From assembly GCF_025398175.1 (NCBI RefSeq), contig NZ_CP099735.1, positions 1,426,001 through 1,490,000 on the forward strand: a DNA stretch of 64,000 bases, given 5' to 3'. Of the stretch, positions 34,797 through 43,279 are shown piece by piece. Both the position numbers and the translations under genes were made by a program. Position 1 is the stretch's first letter. Each line of letters begins with the position of its first letter. The notes beneath the pieces were generated by a model, which made no database searches, had not been told where the DNA came from, and saw only the letters and a program-made list of their open reading frames with translations. This stretch comes from Photobacterium sp. TY1-4 (GTDB lineage: Bacteria > Pseudomonadota > Gammaproteobacteria > Enterobacterales > Vibrionaceae).

Positions 34797-35010
34797 AAAC
34801 TCAATTGGCATGTATCCAATTGGATACTGCAAACAGTGAACTGTGTAGTTAGCTCCCTGTCTACGAGATGAAATATAGCGAATCGGGGTCGGCGAGATAA
34901 GGGGGGAAATCACCTATTGACATCGTTTGGATTATCTGAATGTTGATTATTTTGCTGTCGCGCCATATGCCGCAAAAAATTATGCATCATTTTGATTCTA
35001 TTGTGAAAAT

Positions 35011-35037
35011 AAAAAATGGAGCAAAAGCTCCATTTTT
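35011..35037. terminator. bidirectional terminator after the metal exporter gene
   Basis: AAAAATGGAGC / GCTCCATTTTT with loop AAAA, 98 bp after the stop of the minus-strand exporter gene. Confidence 0.85.
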
Positions 35038-35134
35038 GATTAACGATGCATTTTGGCCGCATGAATTATACTGTTGCCGATCTGCCAGAGCGGTCACTGA
35101 TGCCGCAGGCTTGAGCCCGGTGAAAGGTTCGGGG

Positions 35135-36331
35135 TTAAACCCATTCAAACCACGCAAAATAACCGTAGGCGACCACTAAGGCCGGGAGGGTTGAGTAAAC
35201 CGTTGCCATCAAGGCTGCTTTCGGAGCCAGCGCAATTGCCGGGAAGAGGGCGTCGCCGTCATTGCTGATCGCATTGCCTAACTGTGCAGACAGTGGCACT
35301 GCGCCGGTGAGATATAAGCTGGTCACCAAAATCTGTGGGCCACAGCCGGGCAACAGGCCTACCATCACGCCCATCAGTGGCAGCAAGATGTACCATTGGG
35401 AGAAAAATTCGGTTGGATCCAATCCGGTCCAGAAAATCGTCAGTTCAAACAGCAGGAACGCTCCTACCACCCAGCTGGTGACGAAGTTGGTATCCTGGGC
35501 GACTCGCTGAAACAGGGTGTTGGTGGTGGGTTTTGGGTCTTCGGACACTGCAGATTGGTAGTTTGTGACATCCCGGCTGGTTGCCCACAGGAGCATTGCG
35601 ACGAGGGCTGCGACGGCACCGATGATGCTGATGGTGCCACTGCCAAGGTGGAACATCTGATCAATATCGAGCTGGAGTGAACCCATGACGGCAATCACCG
35701 CAGCGGGAAGCAGCGCCCATTTCCAGAACAGTCCTTGCAGCTTCAGCGTTGAAGCCGTTGGCCGGTCTGATGATTGACCGGCGGCCTCTGGAGCATGTTG
35801 CGGTTTGGCCGGGCGCATAAAGTCGGGGCCGTGGATCCGATCGACGATCAGGCCGGAGATCAAACCGACGGCAAAACCGGTACCGACAATGGCCAGCCCG
35901 GTCGTCGGCTGGGCTGCGAGGAGCAGAAATGCGGCATCACCCATGGTCGCGGTTAATACGGCGACCACGGCTCCGAAGCTGAGCTTGCCGCTGACAAATT
36001 GGGTGATGACCACAATCGCGCCACCACATCCGGGCAAGGCGCCCATCAAAGATGCAAACAGCACTTGGTAGCGCGATTGGCCTTCCAGCAGATGTGTGAG
36101 TTTACTCTTTCGGGCCAGCCGGTCGGCAATCACATGATAAAGCGCCAGCGTTGCTGCGACGTAACTGGCCACCTGCCAGAACGCATCGGCGAGGACGCCG
36201 ACGGTCAGTTCGGTGGTGCTGGGGGTCAGTAGTAAGGCGAACAGACAGACCGGCAGGATCAGCCGTTTATTCGCCAGCCGCCAGCGGTGCGATTGCAACT
36301 GTTGGTTGAAGACTTTTTGTAGCGATGCCAT
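35135..36331 (-). CDS. putative 10-TM metal exporter (ArsP_2/DUF2899-like)
   Basis: A 398-residue polytopic membrane protein with about ten hydrophobic segments in two related halves. Each half carries a matching signature, GALPGCGGAIVVITQF (about 97-112) and GLLPGCGPQILVTSLY (about 328-343). The repeated PGCG loops are a family hallmark and point to an internal duplication with cysteines lining the path. Database families call these heavy-metal or manganese exporters; the substrate is not proven. A strong Fur-box-like sequence lies 54 bp upstream of the start, so iron-dependent control is likely. Single gene. Confidence 0.75.
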   Translation of the reverse strand: MASLQKVFNQQLQSHRWRLANKRLILPVCLFALLLTPSTTELTVGVLADAFWQVASYVAATLALYHVIADRLARKSKLTHLLEGQSRYQVLFASLMGALPGCGGAIVVITQFVSGKLSFGAVVAVLTATMGDAAFLLLAAQPTTGLAIVGTGFAVGLISGLIVDRIHGPDFMRPAKPQHAPEAAGQSSDRPTASTLKLQGLFWKWALLPAAVIAVMGSLQLDIDQMFHLGSGTISIIGAVAALVAMLLWATSRDVTNYQSAVSEDPKPTTNTLFQRVAQDTNFVTSWVVGAFLLFELTIFWTGLDPTEFFSQWYILLPLMGVMVGLLPGCGPQILVTSLYLTGAVPLSAQLGNAISNDGDALFPAIALAPKAALMATVYSTLPALVVAYGYFAWFEWV

Positions 36332-36384
36332 AGGGGCTCCCGAAAACTGAAGACAGATAATCTTTGATTCTCTTCATAGTAGAT

Positions 36385-36405
36385 GTTAATGAGAATGATT
36401 ATCAA
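36385..36405. promoter_or_regulatory. Fur-box-like operator for the metal exporter gene
   Basis: GTTAATGAGAATGATTATCAA matches the Fur consensus (GATAATGATAATCATTATC) at most positions and shares AATGA-A-AATGATTATCAA with the site at 55757-55776. Confidence 0.75.
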
Positions 36406-36437
36406 GTGCCTTTGAGGTTTTTTCGGGAGAACTTGAC

Positions 36438-37394
36438 TCAGTGCAACAATCCGGCGCTACTCAGGGCGGTGATCCCCAGGCTGCAGGTCAGCAGGGAGCC
36501 CAGCGTGGTCAAGGCTATCACATTGGCTGCCAGCCGGGCATTGGCACCCATCGATCGGGCCATGACATAGCTGGCTGCCGCGGTGGGGGCGGCGCTCATC
36601 AGAAAAAGGATCCCCAGCTCCATACCCCGAAAGCCGATTAGGCCGCCGGCGAGGGTGATCAACACCGGAGCGATGATCAAGCGGCCGCAGGTCGCATAGT
36701 TGGCGTGGGCCGAGTCCTGGCGCAGTTGGTTCAGATCCAGACTGGCGCCGGTGCACAGCAGCGCCAACGGCAGGGTCATATCCGCAAAATAACGGCCCGA
36801 TTGCACCAGCACCGTCGGAAGCTCAATCTGGAGCAGGGAAAATGGCAGGGCTGCGCAGATACTGATGATCAGCGGGTTTTTGAGGATCGAGCGACACAGG
36901 CCGCTCAGGCTGAGCCCTTGCTGGCCGTTGGCCCGGGTTAAGGTGATCACGGCCAGGATGTTATAGAGCACCGTGATCACCGCAACATATAAAGAGCCGA
37001 CGACAAGCCCGGTGTCACCGAAAGCATTGCTGACGTAGGCCAGTCCGATGATCCCGGTGTTGGCCCGAAAAGCGCCCTGGACCACGACGCCGACTTCCCG
37101 TTTATCTTTGATCAGCCAGGGGGCGAGCAGTTCGAACAGCAGGTAAACCAGGATGTTGGCGACAATCGCGAAGCCAAGCAGGCCGGCATTGCCGATTTGT
37201 TGCAGATCGGAGCCCACCACGCTGAGAAACAGCAGGGCCGGTAAGGTGACGGTAAATACCAGCCGGGAGCCTGATTCGACAAATTTTTCCTCAATCAGCC
37301 CTTGCCGGCGTAACAGCACCCCAAGCCCGAGCATAATAAAGATCGGCCCGGTCACCGAGAACGAGTAGTCAAGCTGGGTCAGAAATTCATCCAT
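36438..37394 (-). CDS. AEC-family transporter (auxin efflux carrier-like)
   Basis: A 318-residue membrane protein with about ten helices and the family's central break (QGAFRANTGIIGLA; then PLALLCTGASLDL). Bacterial AEC members carry organic acids such as malate or malonate; the substrate here is unknown. The start at 37394 was chosen because AAGGAAA precedes it and because the in-frame upstream extension to 37583 runs through the iteron cluster with no membrane-protein character. Its promoter must lie within or next to the second RctB-site cluster, so RctB binding could affect it. Confidence 0.85.
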   Translation of the reverse strand: MDEFLTQLDYSFSVTGPIFIMLGLGVLLRRQGLIEEKFVESGSRLVFTVTLPALLFLSVVGSDLQQIGNAGLLGFAIVANILVYLLFELLAPWLIKDKREVGVVVQGAFRANTGIIGLAYVSNAFGDTGLVVGSLYVAVITVLYNILAVITLTRANGQQGLSLSGLCRSILKNPLIISICAALPFSLLQIELPTVLVQSGRYFADMTLPLALLCTGASLDLNQLRQDSAHANYATCGRLIIAPVLITLAGGLIGFRGMELGILFLMSAAPTAAASYVMARSMGANARLAANVIALTTLGSLLTCSLGITALSSAGLLH

Positions 37395-37457
37395 GATCTG
37401 TTTCCTTAGCATTTTATCAATTTGTATCACAAAGCATTGAAATACGGTATCTTTCGA

Positions 37458-37489
37458 CGGAACGATGATCAAGTGCGGCCAGATAACGG
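37458..37489 (-). promoter_or_regulatory. 39-mer-like site in the second cluster (copy F)
   Basis: On the minus strand CCGTTATCTGGCC begins at 37489 and CGTTCCG ends at 37458, span 32 bp, with a 12-mer core inside its right half (CTTGATCATCGTTCCG). Confidence 0.6.
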
Positions 37490-37794
37490 TGAATGTCATT
37501 TCAATTGGAACGATGATCAAGAATGATCGGATTGGGATCTGATTTCCGGACCAATGATCAAGGTGCTTGCCGTATTTTTTCACCTGGAGATCAACCGGCC
37601 CCGCGTGTCTCCATCCGGAAAACCGGAACGATGATCAAGTGATCCTTTTTATAAGCTATTGATATTTATCGGGTGACGTGGTTTTGTGGGCGCAGGCCTC
37701 CAGCGAAACCCTGTCGGCATGGGCAGAGGAACCCTAGGAAAGTGCTGGGATATCTGTACTGAATCGCGCCGGGAAACAGTTGAAATGACACTCA

Positions 37795-37826
37795 CCGTAA
37801 TGAAAGCCAGCTTGATCATTGTTCCA
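37795..37826 (+). promoter_or_regulatory. 39-mer-like site in the second cluster (copy D)
   Basis: CCGTAATGAAAGCC then TGTTCCA, span 32 bp, with CTTGATCATTGTTCC in its right half. Confidence 0.55.
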
Positions 37827-38065
37827 GATTCTCCTGATCATCGATCCGCTTTTTTGCCTTCAGGCACTGTTGCTGGGGGAGCCGATCCGTCATGCTTGCG
37901 GTGATCCTTTGTGGCGGCGTGCCCCTGCGGGAGATATTCTGTCCACAATGGTGTGTTTACCGGCAATGATAATCACACGCATTACAAGCCGTAGGTGGCG
38001 AACGAGCGAGTTATGGTATGCTTCGTTAATGATGGAAACGTTAATCTCATTGAGTGCAATGCGCG

Positions 38066-38851
38066 ATGAATGACAAGCATGATCCGAGCGTGTTTAAGCC
38101 TTCAGAATTGATCAAACTGCCGGAGCAGATGGAACACCATAACCATGGTTACAACCAGGTAGTGATTGGGCTGTCCGGGCAAACTGAGTTTGATATTGAA
38201 GGGTACGGCAATCTGGTGTGCCCGGGCCAGGGCTGTCTGGTGACCGCGGACTCAGAACATGCGTTTTCCGGCGTTGGCCGTAATGAAATTCTGGTGCTCA
38301 ATATTCCGGCCAAACAGTTGCACCCGAGTTACGCCGGGGATCGGATGACCCGGTTGTTTGAACAATCGTCTTATTTCCACCTTGATACTCAGGCGCAGAA
38401 TCTGATCCAGGCCCTGACGGCGGAAATGGCCGCGCATCCTGATGATCTGCTGCTGAGTAAGGCGTGTACTGATACCCTGATGTGTGTGTTGCAGCGTCAT
38501 TTTAAACCCCAGCACGGGGAGCGCACGCTGCAGCGGCTGAACATGGATATTATTGATCAGTACATACTTCAGCATCTGACGCGCAAAATCTCGGTAACAC
38601 AGCTGGCCGGGCTGGTGTTTCTCGGCGAGAGCCAGTTTCACCATTTGTTCAAAGAACAGACTGGGGTGACCCCTCACCAATACGTGTTGAAAAAACGGCT
38701 GGAGATGGCCAAACAACTGATCGAGGAAACCCCGCTGAGCATGGCGCAAGTGGCCCAGACCTCAGGGTTTGCCAGCCAGAGTAGTTTTACCCAGGCGTTT
38801 ACCCGCCTTTACGGGGTGCCACCGGCCCGCTATCGGAAAGAACACGGCTGA
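38066..38851 (+). CDS. AraC-family transcription regulator
   Basis: A 261-residue protein. An N-terminal cupin-like sensing domain (about 1-120; HHNHGYNQVVIGLSGQTEF) precedes two helix-turn-helix motifs at about 165-255 with the family signature AQTSGFASQSSFTQAFTRLYGVPPARYR. The start ATG (38066) is preferred to a GTG four codons upstream. It is immediately upstream of putA in the same direction, separated by a terminator, so it may control proline use; another possibility is control of the divergent AEC transporter. The inducer is unknown. Confidence 0.88.
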   Translation: MNDKHDPSVFKPSELIKLPEQMEHHNHGYNQVVIGLSGQTEFDIEGYGNLVCPGQGCLVTADSEHAFSGVGRNEILVLNIPAKQLHPSYAGDRMTRLFEQSSYFHLDTQAQNLIQALTAEMAAHPDDLLLSKACTDTLMCVLQRHFKPQHGERTLQRLNMDIIDQYILQHLTRKISVTQLAGLVFLGESQFHHLFKEQTGVTPHQYVLKKRLEMAKQLIEETPLSMAQVAQTSGFASQSSFTQAFTRLYGVPPARYRKEHG

Positions 38852-38874
38852 AACTGCTAACTAATTGAATTATC

Positions 38875-38909
38875 AAGGCCCGGTGACGAATGTACCGGGC
38901 CTTTTTTAT
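38875..38909 (+). terminator. intrinsic terminator after the AraC-type gene
   Basis: AAGGCCCGGT / ACCGGGCCTT stem with 9-base loop and T-run. Confidence 0.9.
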
Positions 38910-39292
38910 TCATCTTTCCTGAGTTTCTATTGATTTTCCGCAAAATCATGGTGGCTCGGCGTGTGGCGTTTTGTCCGGATCGCGCCTTGATCAGCGTTCC
39001 GCACATGCCATCAAAATGGGTTGGTGCGGAACGGGCAAACAGCCCGTGAGTGTCATGTAAATTTTGCAATCGGCGATATGAAACTGAAATTTTTGCTGTG
39101 GTTTTGTGTCAATTTCTGTTAAAAAACGGAGTTTTTCTAAAAACTATCGGAGAATCCAGCAAGACGGCGAGTGCGGCGGAAAAATACAATCCACCTCAAT
39201 CCTAACACTGGTGTAACATTTATGGGTGACGCGATCGCCTTGGATATGGCTTACACTGGTCTTCAATCAGGTTCTTAATTGAGGGAATGATT
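38910..39292 (+). promoter_or_regulatory. putA upstream region
   Basis: About 380 bp without a gene, containing the promoter of the proline-use genes. No confident CRP or Fur box was found by eye. A GAGGGA ribosome site lies at 39281-39286. Confidence 0.5.
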
Positions 39293-42200
39293 ATGTTCAA
39301 TGCGGCAGATGTACTTCAGCCATCTTTTATTGAGCGACCATTGGATGAAATCTGGCAACTGATTTCCCCGCTCTATTCTGTTGATGAGTCTCAGTGGCTG
39401 AATCAACTTTTGCCGATGGCAGAGCCAACGGCGCAAGAGCGTCAGGCGACGGCAGATGAGGCAACGACACTGATTGAGCGTGTCCGTGCCGATCAGAATG
39501 CCATCCAGATGATCGATGCGTTGCTGCTGGAATACAGCCTGGATACCAAAGAAGGGATTTTGCTGATGTGTCTGGCAGAAGCCCTGATGCGGATCCCGGA
39601 TGCGGCCACGGCTGATGCGCTGATCCGCGATAAGCTCAGTGTGGCAGACTGGAAGTCGCACCTGAAAAATTCCGACAAGCTGTTTGTGAACGCCTCCACC
39701 TGGGGCCTGATGCTGACCGGTAAGGTGGTCACGATGGATGCCAAGGAAGACGGGACACCAAGCCATGTGATCAACCGTCTGGTGAACAAAATGTCTGAGC
39801 CGGTGATCCGCCAGGCGATGAACCAGGCTATGAAGATCATGGGGCACCAGTTCGTGCTGGGTCGCAGTATCAGCGAAGCAATGAAAAATGGGAAGGAAAA
39901 GCGCGATCAGGGCTTTACTTACTCGTTTGACATGCTGGGTGAAGCCGCGCTGACTGTGCAGGATGCCCAGAAGTATTTTAAAGATTACATCATGGCGATC
40001 GAAGCGGTCGGCCGTGATAGCTACGGCAGCCAGAAGAGCAGCAACACCCGTTCACCGGATCCGACGGTGTCGATCAAGCTGTCGGCGCTGCATCCGCGAT
40101 ACGACGTGTCGAATGAAGCGCGGGTGATGGGCGAAATGTACGACTCCGTCCTGGCGCTGCTCAAGCGTGCCCGTGAACTGAATGTCGGGATCACCATTGA
40201 TGCCGAGGAAGCGGACCGCTTGGAGCTGTCGCTGAAACTGTTTGAAAAGCTGTACCGCGCTGATGAAGTGCGTGGCTGGGGTCGGTTTGGCCTGGTGGTT
40301 CAGGCTTACTCGAAGCGGGCTCTGCCGGTTCTGGCCTGGTTGGCCGCACTGAGTAAAGAGCAGGGCGATGTGATCCCGCTGCGTCTGGTGAAAGGGGCGT
40401 ACTGGGACAGTGAGCTCAAACTGTGTCAGCAAAGCGGTTATGAAGGTTACCCGGTCTTTACCCGTAAAGAAGGGACCGACTGTTCATACCTGGCCTGTGC
40501 CCGCTTCCTGCTGTCAGAGCACCTGCGTGGCCTGATTTACCCGCAGTTCGCCAGCCATAACGCCCACACGGTGTCAGCGATTGTGGCCATGGCCGGGAAC
40601 AGCCGTAATTTTGAATTCCAGCGTCTGCATGGGATGGGCGATGCCCTCTACAACCATGTAATGGAAATGCACAAGGTGAACGTGCGGATTTACGCACCGG
40701 TCGGCAGCCACAAAGATCTGCTGCCGTACCTGGTTCGCCGCCTGCTGGAAAACGGGGCCAACAGCTCATTTGTTCACCGTCTGGTGGATGCCAACTGTCC
40801 GGTGGAAACCCTGATCCAGCATCCGGTTGATCAGCTGCGCTCGCGTGCGACGCTGCACAACCACCTGATCCCGCTGCCGCCGGCAATTTTCGGCGACACG
40901 CGTAAAAACTCAGCCGGGATCAACATTGATATTGAATCGCAGTGGCAGCCATTTACCGCCGCGGTGAAGGGCTTCAACGATCACCAGTGGACGGCCGGCC
41001 CGATCATCAACGGGGAGCACCTTGCCGGTGATGCGCAGGCGGTGACCGCACCTTACGATCGTCGTGAGTCGGTGGGGACTGTGGGCTTTGCCAACGCGGA
41101 GCAGGTTGATGCGGCGATTTCAGCGGCTGCGGATGCTTATCCTGCCTGGTCGGCGCGTCCGGCGGCGGAGCGTGCGGAATATCTGCAGCGTCTGGCGGAC
41201 CTGCTGGAAAGCAATACCCCTGAGCTGGTGGCCCTGTGTCACCGTGAGGCTGGGAAGACCATCCAGGACAGCATTGATGAAATTCGTGAAGCGGTCGATT
41301 TCTGCCGTTTCTACGCCCATCAGGCTGCGACTGAGTTTGCTGACGCGAAGGAAGTGACCTGCTTTGATGGTACTTCAAAGCTGCTGAGCTACCAGGGCCG
41401 TGGCGTCTTTGTCTGTATCAGTCCGTGGAACTTCCCGCTGGCGATCTTCCTTGGTCAGGTGTCTGCGGCGCTGGCGGCAGGGAACACCGTGGTGGCCAAA
41501 CCGGCAGAGCAGACCTCGCTGATTGCCCACCGCGGGATTGAGCTGATGCTGGAAGCCGGCTTGCCGGCCGGGGCGATTCAGTTTGTGCCGGGCACCGGGG
41601 CTGTGGTGGGGACGCCACTGACGTCGGATCCGCGCATCGCCGGGGTGGCCTTTACCGGCTCCACCGAAACCGCGCAGCGGATCAACCGCACGCTGGCTGC
41701 CCGCGACTGTGAGCCTGCGGTTCTGGTGGCCGAGACTGGTGGCCAGAATGCAATGATTGTCGACAGTACGGCGTTGCCGGAGCAGGTGGTCCGCGATGTG
41801 GTTCGTTCGGCCTTTGCGTCGGCGGGTCAGCGCTGTTCCGCTCTGCGGGTGCTGTATGTTCAGGCGGATATTGCCGATCGTATTGTCGACCTGATCAAAG
41901 GGGCGATGGCAGAGCTCTCCGTTGGCCGCCCGCAGCTGCATAGCACGGATGTGGGCCCGGTGATTGACAAGGGTGCCCGTCAGAAACTGCTGACGCACAT
42001 CGAGTCGCTGAAGAACCAGGCCAAGCTGGTTGCGCAGGCGAAACTGGGTGAGGTTTGTCAGCATGGTGATTTCGTTGCGCCGACGGCGTTTGAAATCAGC
42101 GGCATTGATGTGCTGAAAAATGAAAACTTTGGTCCGATCCTTCACATCGTTCGCTTCAAGGCCAACGAGCTTGATCAGGTGATCGATCAAATCAACAACA

Positions 42201-42421
42201 CCGGATTCGGTCTGACGATGGGGGTTCATAGCCGCAATGAGCGCACCTATGGCCACATTGAGCGTCGTGCCCGGGTGGGGAACTGCTATGTGAACCGCGA
42301 TCAGGTCGGTGCCGTGGTCGGCGTACAGCCGTTCGGCGGCCAGGGTCTGTCCGGGACGGGTCCGAAAGCGGGTGGTCCGCACTACCTGTACCGCTTTACC
42401 CAAGATGTGTTTAACGCTTGA
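39293..42421 (+). CDS. putA: bifunctional proline dehydrogenase / P5C dehydrogenase PutA
   Basis: About 1042 residues. An N-terminal arm is followed by the FAD-binding PRODH barrel (about 180-500; VSIKLSALHPRYD, RLVKGAYWDSE, YPQFASHNAHT). The NAD-dependent P5C dehydrogenase comes next (about 540-1030) with ETGGQN and the catalytic cysteine in SAGQRCSALR. Proline is oxidised to glutamate with channelling between sites. There is no ribbon-helix-helix DNA-binding domain at the N-terminus, so it is not the self-repressing E. coli type. The extra C-terminal ALDH-like domain of larger PutAs is absent but appears as the next gene. The start at 39293 fits the ribosome site better than 39287. Confidence 0.95.
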   Translation: MFNAADVLQPSFIERPLDEIWQLISPLYSVDESQWLNQLLPMAEPTAQERQATADEATTLIERVRADQNAIQMIDALLLEYSLDTKEGILLMCLAEALMRIPDAATADALIRDKLSVADWKSHLKNSDKLFVNASTWGLMLTGKVVTMDAKEDGTPSHVINRLVNKMSEPVIRQAMNQAMKIMGHQFVLGRSISEAMKNGKEKRDQGFTYSFDMLGEAALTVQDAQKYFKDYIMAIEAVGRDSYGSQKSSNTRSPDPTVSIKLSALHPRYDVSNEARVMGEMYDSVLALLKRARELNVGITIDAEEADRLELSLKLFEKLYRADEVRGWGRFGLVVQAYSKRALPVLAWLAALSKEQGDVIPLRLVKGAYWDSELKLCQQSGYEGYPVFTRKEGTDCSYLACARFLLSEHLRGLIYPQFASHNAHTVSAIVAMAGNSRNFEFQRLHGMGDALYNHVMEMHKVNVRIYAPVGSHKDLLPYLVRRLLENGANSSFVHRLVDANCPVETLIQHPVDQLRSRATLHNHLIPLPPAIFGDTRKNSAGINIDIESQWQPFTAAVKGFNDHQWTAGPIINGEHLAGDAQAVTAPYDRRESVGTVGFANAEQVDAAISAAADAYPAWSARPAAERAEYLQRLADLLESNTPELVALCHREAGKTIQDSIDEIREAVDFCRFYAHQAATEFADAKEVTCFDGTSKLLSYQGRGVFVCISPWNFPLAIFLGQVSAALAAGNTVVAKPAEQTSLIAHRGIELMLEAGLPAGAIQFVPGTGAVVGTPLTSDPRIAGVAFTGSTETAQRINRTLAARDCEPAVLVAETGGQNAMIVDSTALPEQVVRDVVRSAFASAGQRCSALRVLYVQADIADRIVDLIKGAMAELSVGRPQLHSTDVGPVIDKGARQKLLTHIESLKNQAKLVAQAKLGEVCQHGDFVAPTAFEISGIDVLKNENFGPILHIVRFKANELDQVIDQINNTGFGLTMGVHSRNERTYGHIERRARVGNCYVNRDQVGAVVGVQPFGGQGLSGTGPKAGGPHYLYRFTQDVFNA

Positions 42422-42446
42422 TGGTTGTTGAGTTGAGAAGGAATAA

Positions 42447-43145
42447 ATGATGACACAGATTCAAACCCTGATTGAAAACAGCTCAGCAGCCTGGGAAGGC
42501 TGGAACGGACTGGGCTATGAAGCGCGGACGCAAATTCTGGAGCGCTGGACGGAAACGCTGGCGCCGGAAGCTCGGGCGATGGTGACCTTTCAGTGTCGCA
42601 ATGCGGCCGAGCATGTGGCCGAAACCCTGCTGATGCCGGGGCCGACCGGGGAAAGCAATGAGCTGTACTGCGCCGGTCGCGGCAGCTTTGTGGTCACGGC
42701 GGATGCCGAGACGCCGCTGGTGGCTGTGGTGGGTCAGATCGCCGCAGTCTTGGTGACCGGGAATACGGCTTTCGTTTGCCTGCCGTCGAATAGTGTGGTG
42801 TCGGCAGGTGAGTTGGTGGCACAGCTGGAACAGTGTGGCTGTGTCGGCGGTGTGATCACCGCAGTTGACAGTGCTGACCTGACTGCTTTGGTCAGCCACC
42901 CGTCTGTAGCCGGCGTGGCTTATGCCGGGACACTGTCAACATCTCAGGCGCTCGCGCGCCAACTGGCTGCCCGTGACGGTTTGCTGGCTCAGCTGATCTG
43001 TGAAACAGATTGCGAGTCACTGCCGGTGATTGGCAGCCCGACGTACTCACTGCGTTTCGTGACCGAACGGACACGAACCATCAATGTGACAGCGGTCGGC
43101 GGTAACGCCACGCTGCTGGAGCTGGGGAGCGGTGAGGAGCATTAA
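42447..43145 (+). CDS. stand-alone ALDH-superfamily domain protein next to PutA
   Basis: A 232-residue protein resembling the NAD-binding half of an aldehyde dehydrogenase (VVAVVGQIAAVLVTGNTAFV, then VAGVAYAGTLSTSQALARQLAARDG). It lacks the catalytic cysteine domain. It starts 25 bp after the putA stop with its own ribosome site (GAAGGA). Larger PutA proteins carry a non-catalytic ALDH-like C-terminal domain of about this size that closes the substrate channel, so this looks like that domain as a separate subunit. It is often annotated as a P5C dehydrogenase, which it cannot be on its own. The complex with PutA is inference. Confidence 0.7.
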   Translation: MMTQIQTLIENSSAAWEGWNGLGYEARTQILERWTETLAPEARAMVTFQCRNAAEHVAETLLMPGPTGESNELYCAGRGSFVVTADAETPLVAVVGQIAAVLVTGNTAFVCLPSNSVVSAGELVAQLEQCGCVGGVITAVDSADLTALVSHPSVAGVAYAGTLSTSQALARQLAARDGLLAQLICETDCESLPVIGSPTYSLRFVTERTRTINVTAVGGNATLLELGSGEEH

Positions 43146-43236
43146 CGAGCGTTGTAGTAAGGCGGCAAGCGGTCGGATGGAACCCGGCTGATCGGCGCCG
43201 TTACAACATGGCTGAATTATTCAGCGCCATAAACAA

Positions 43237-43259
43237 AGCCCCTGCTATGGACAGGGGCT
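43237..43259 (+). other. hairpin in the putP leader
   Basis: AGCCCCTG / CAGGGGCT, 7-base loop, 20 bp before the putP start and without a T-run. It could lower expression or protect the message between putA and putP. Confidence 0.5.
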
Positions 43260-43279
43260 CAAAGTGAGGGAACTCAAAA

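Larger units (their letters stand above)
34572..35134. other. regulatory-looking intergenic region with two terminators and inverted repeats
   Basis: No gene accepted: the 64-codon ORF at 34645-34839 crosses a terminator hairpin. The stretch holds terminators at 34669-34698 and 35011-35037, a 10-bp inverted repeat at 34769-34796 and the palindrome GTATCCAATTGGATAC at 34812-34827. GTATCCAATT also occurs at 34750-34759. Confidence 0.5.
37395..38065. other. second cluster of RctB-type sites, about 19 kb from oriCII
   Basis: Between 37458 and 37841 there are GGAACGATGATCAAG at 37459 and 37507, CCAATGATCAAGG at 37551, CCGGAACGATGATCAAG at 37623, and inverted CTTGATCAT at 37811. A partial ATGATCG lies at 37523 and an inverted partial CTGATCAT at 37834. 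Two 39-mer-like sites (37458-37489 minus, 37795-37826 plus) frame the cluster. No gene is seen. This density is not found anywhere else in the window apart from oriCII. Binding is inferred from sequence likeness. Confidence 0.75.

Noticed and set aside
34645..34839. 64-codon ORF upstream of the LuxR-type gene
   Set aside because: It runs through a terminator hairpin and two inverted repeats and lacks a ribosome site.
37395..37583. 63-codon upstream extension of the AEC transporter gene
   Set aside because: It reads through the iteron cluster and has a His/Trp-rich, non-membrane sequence; the ATG at 37394 has a good ribosome site.
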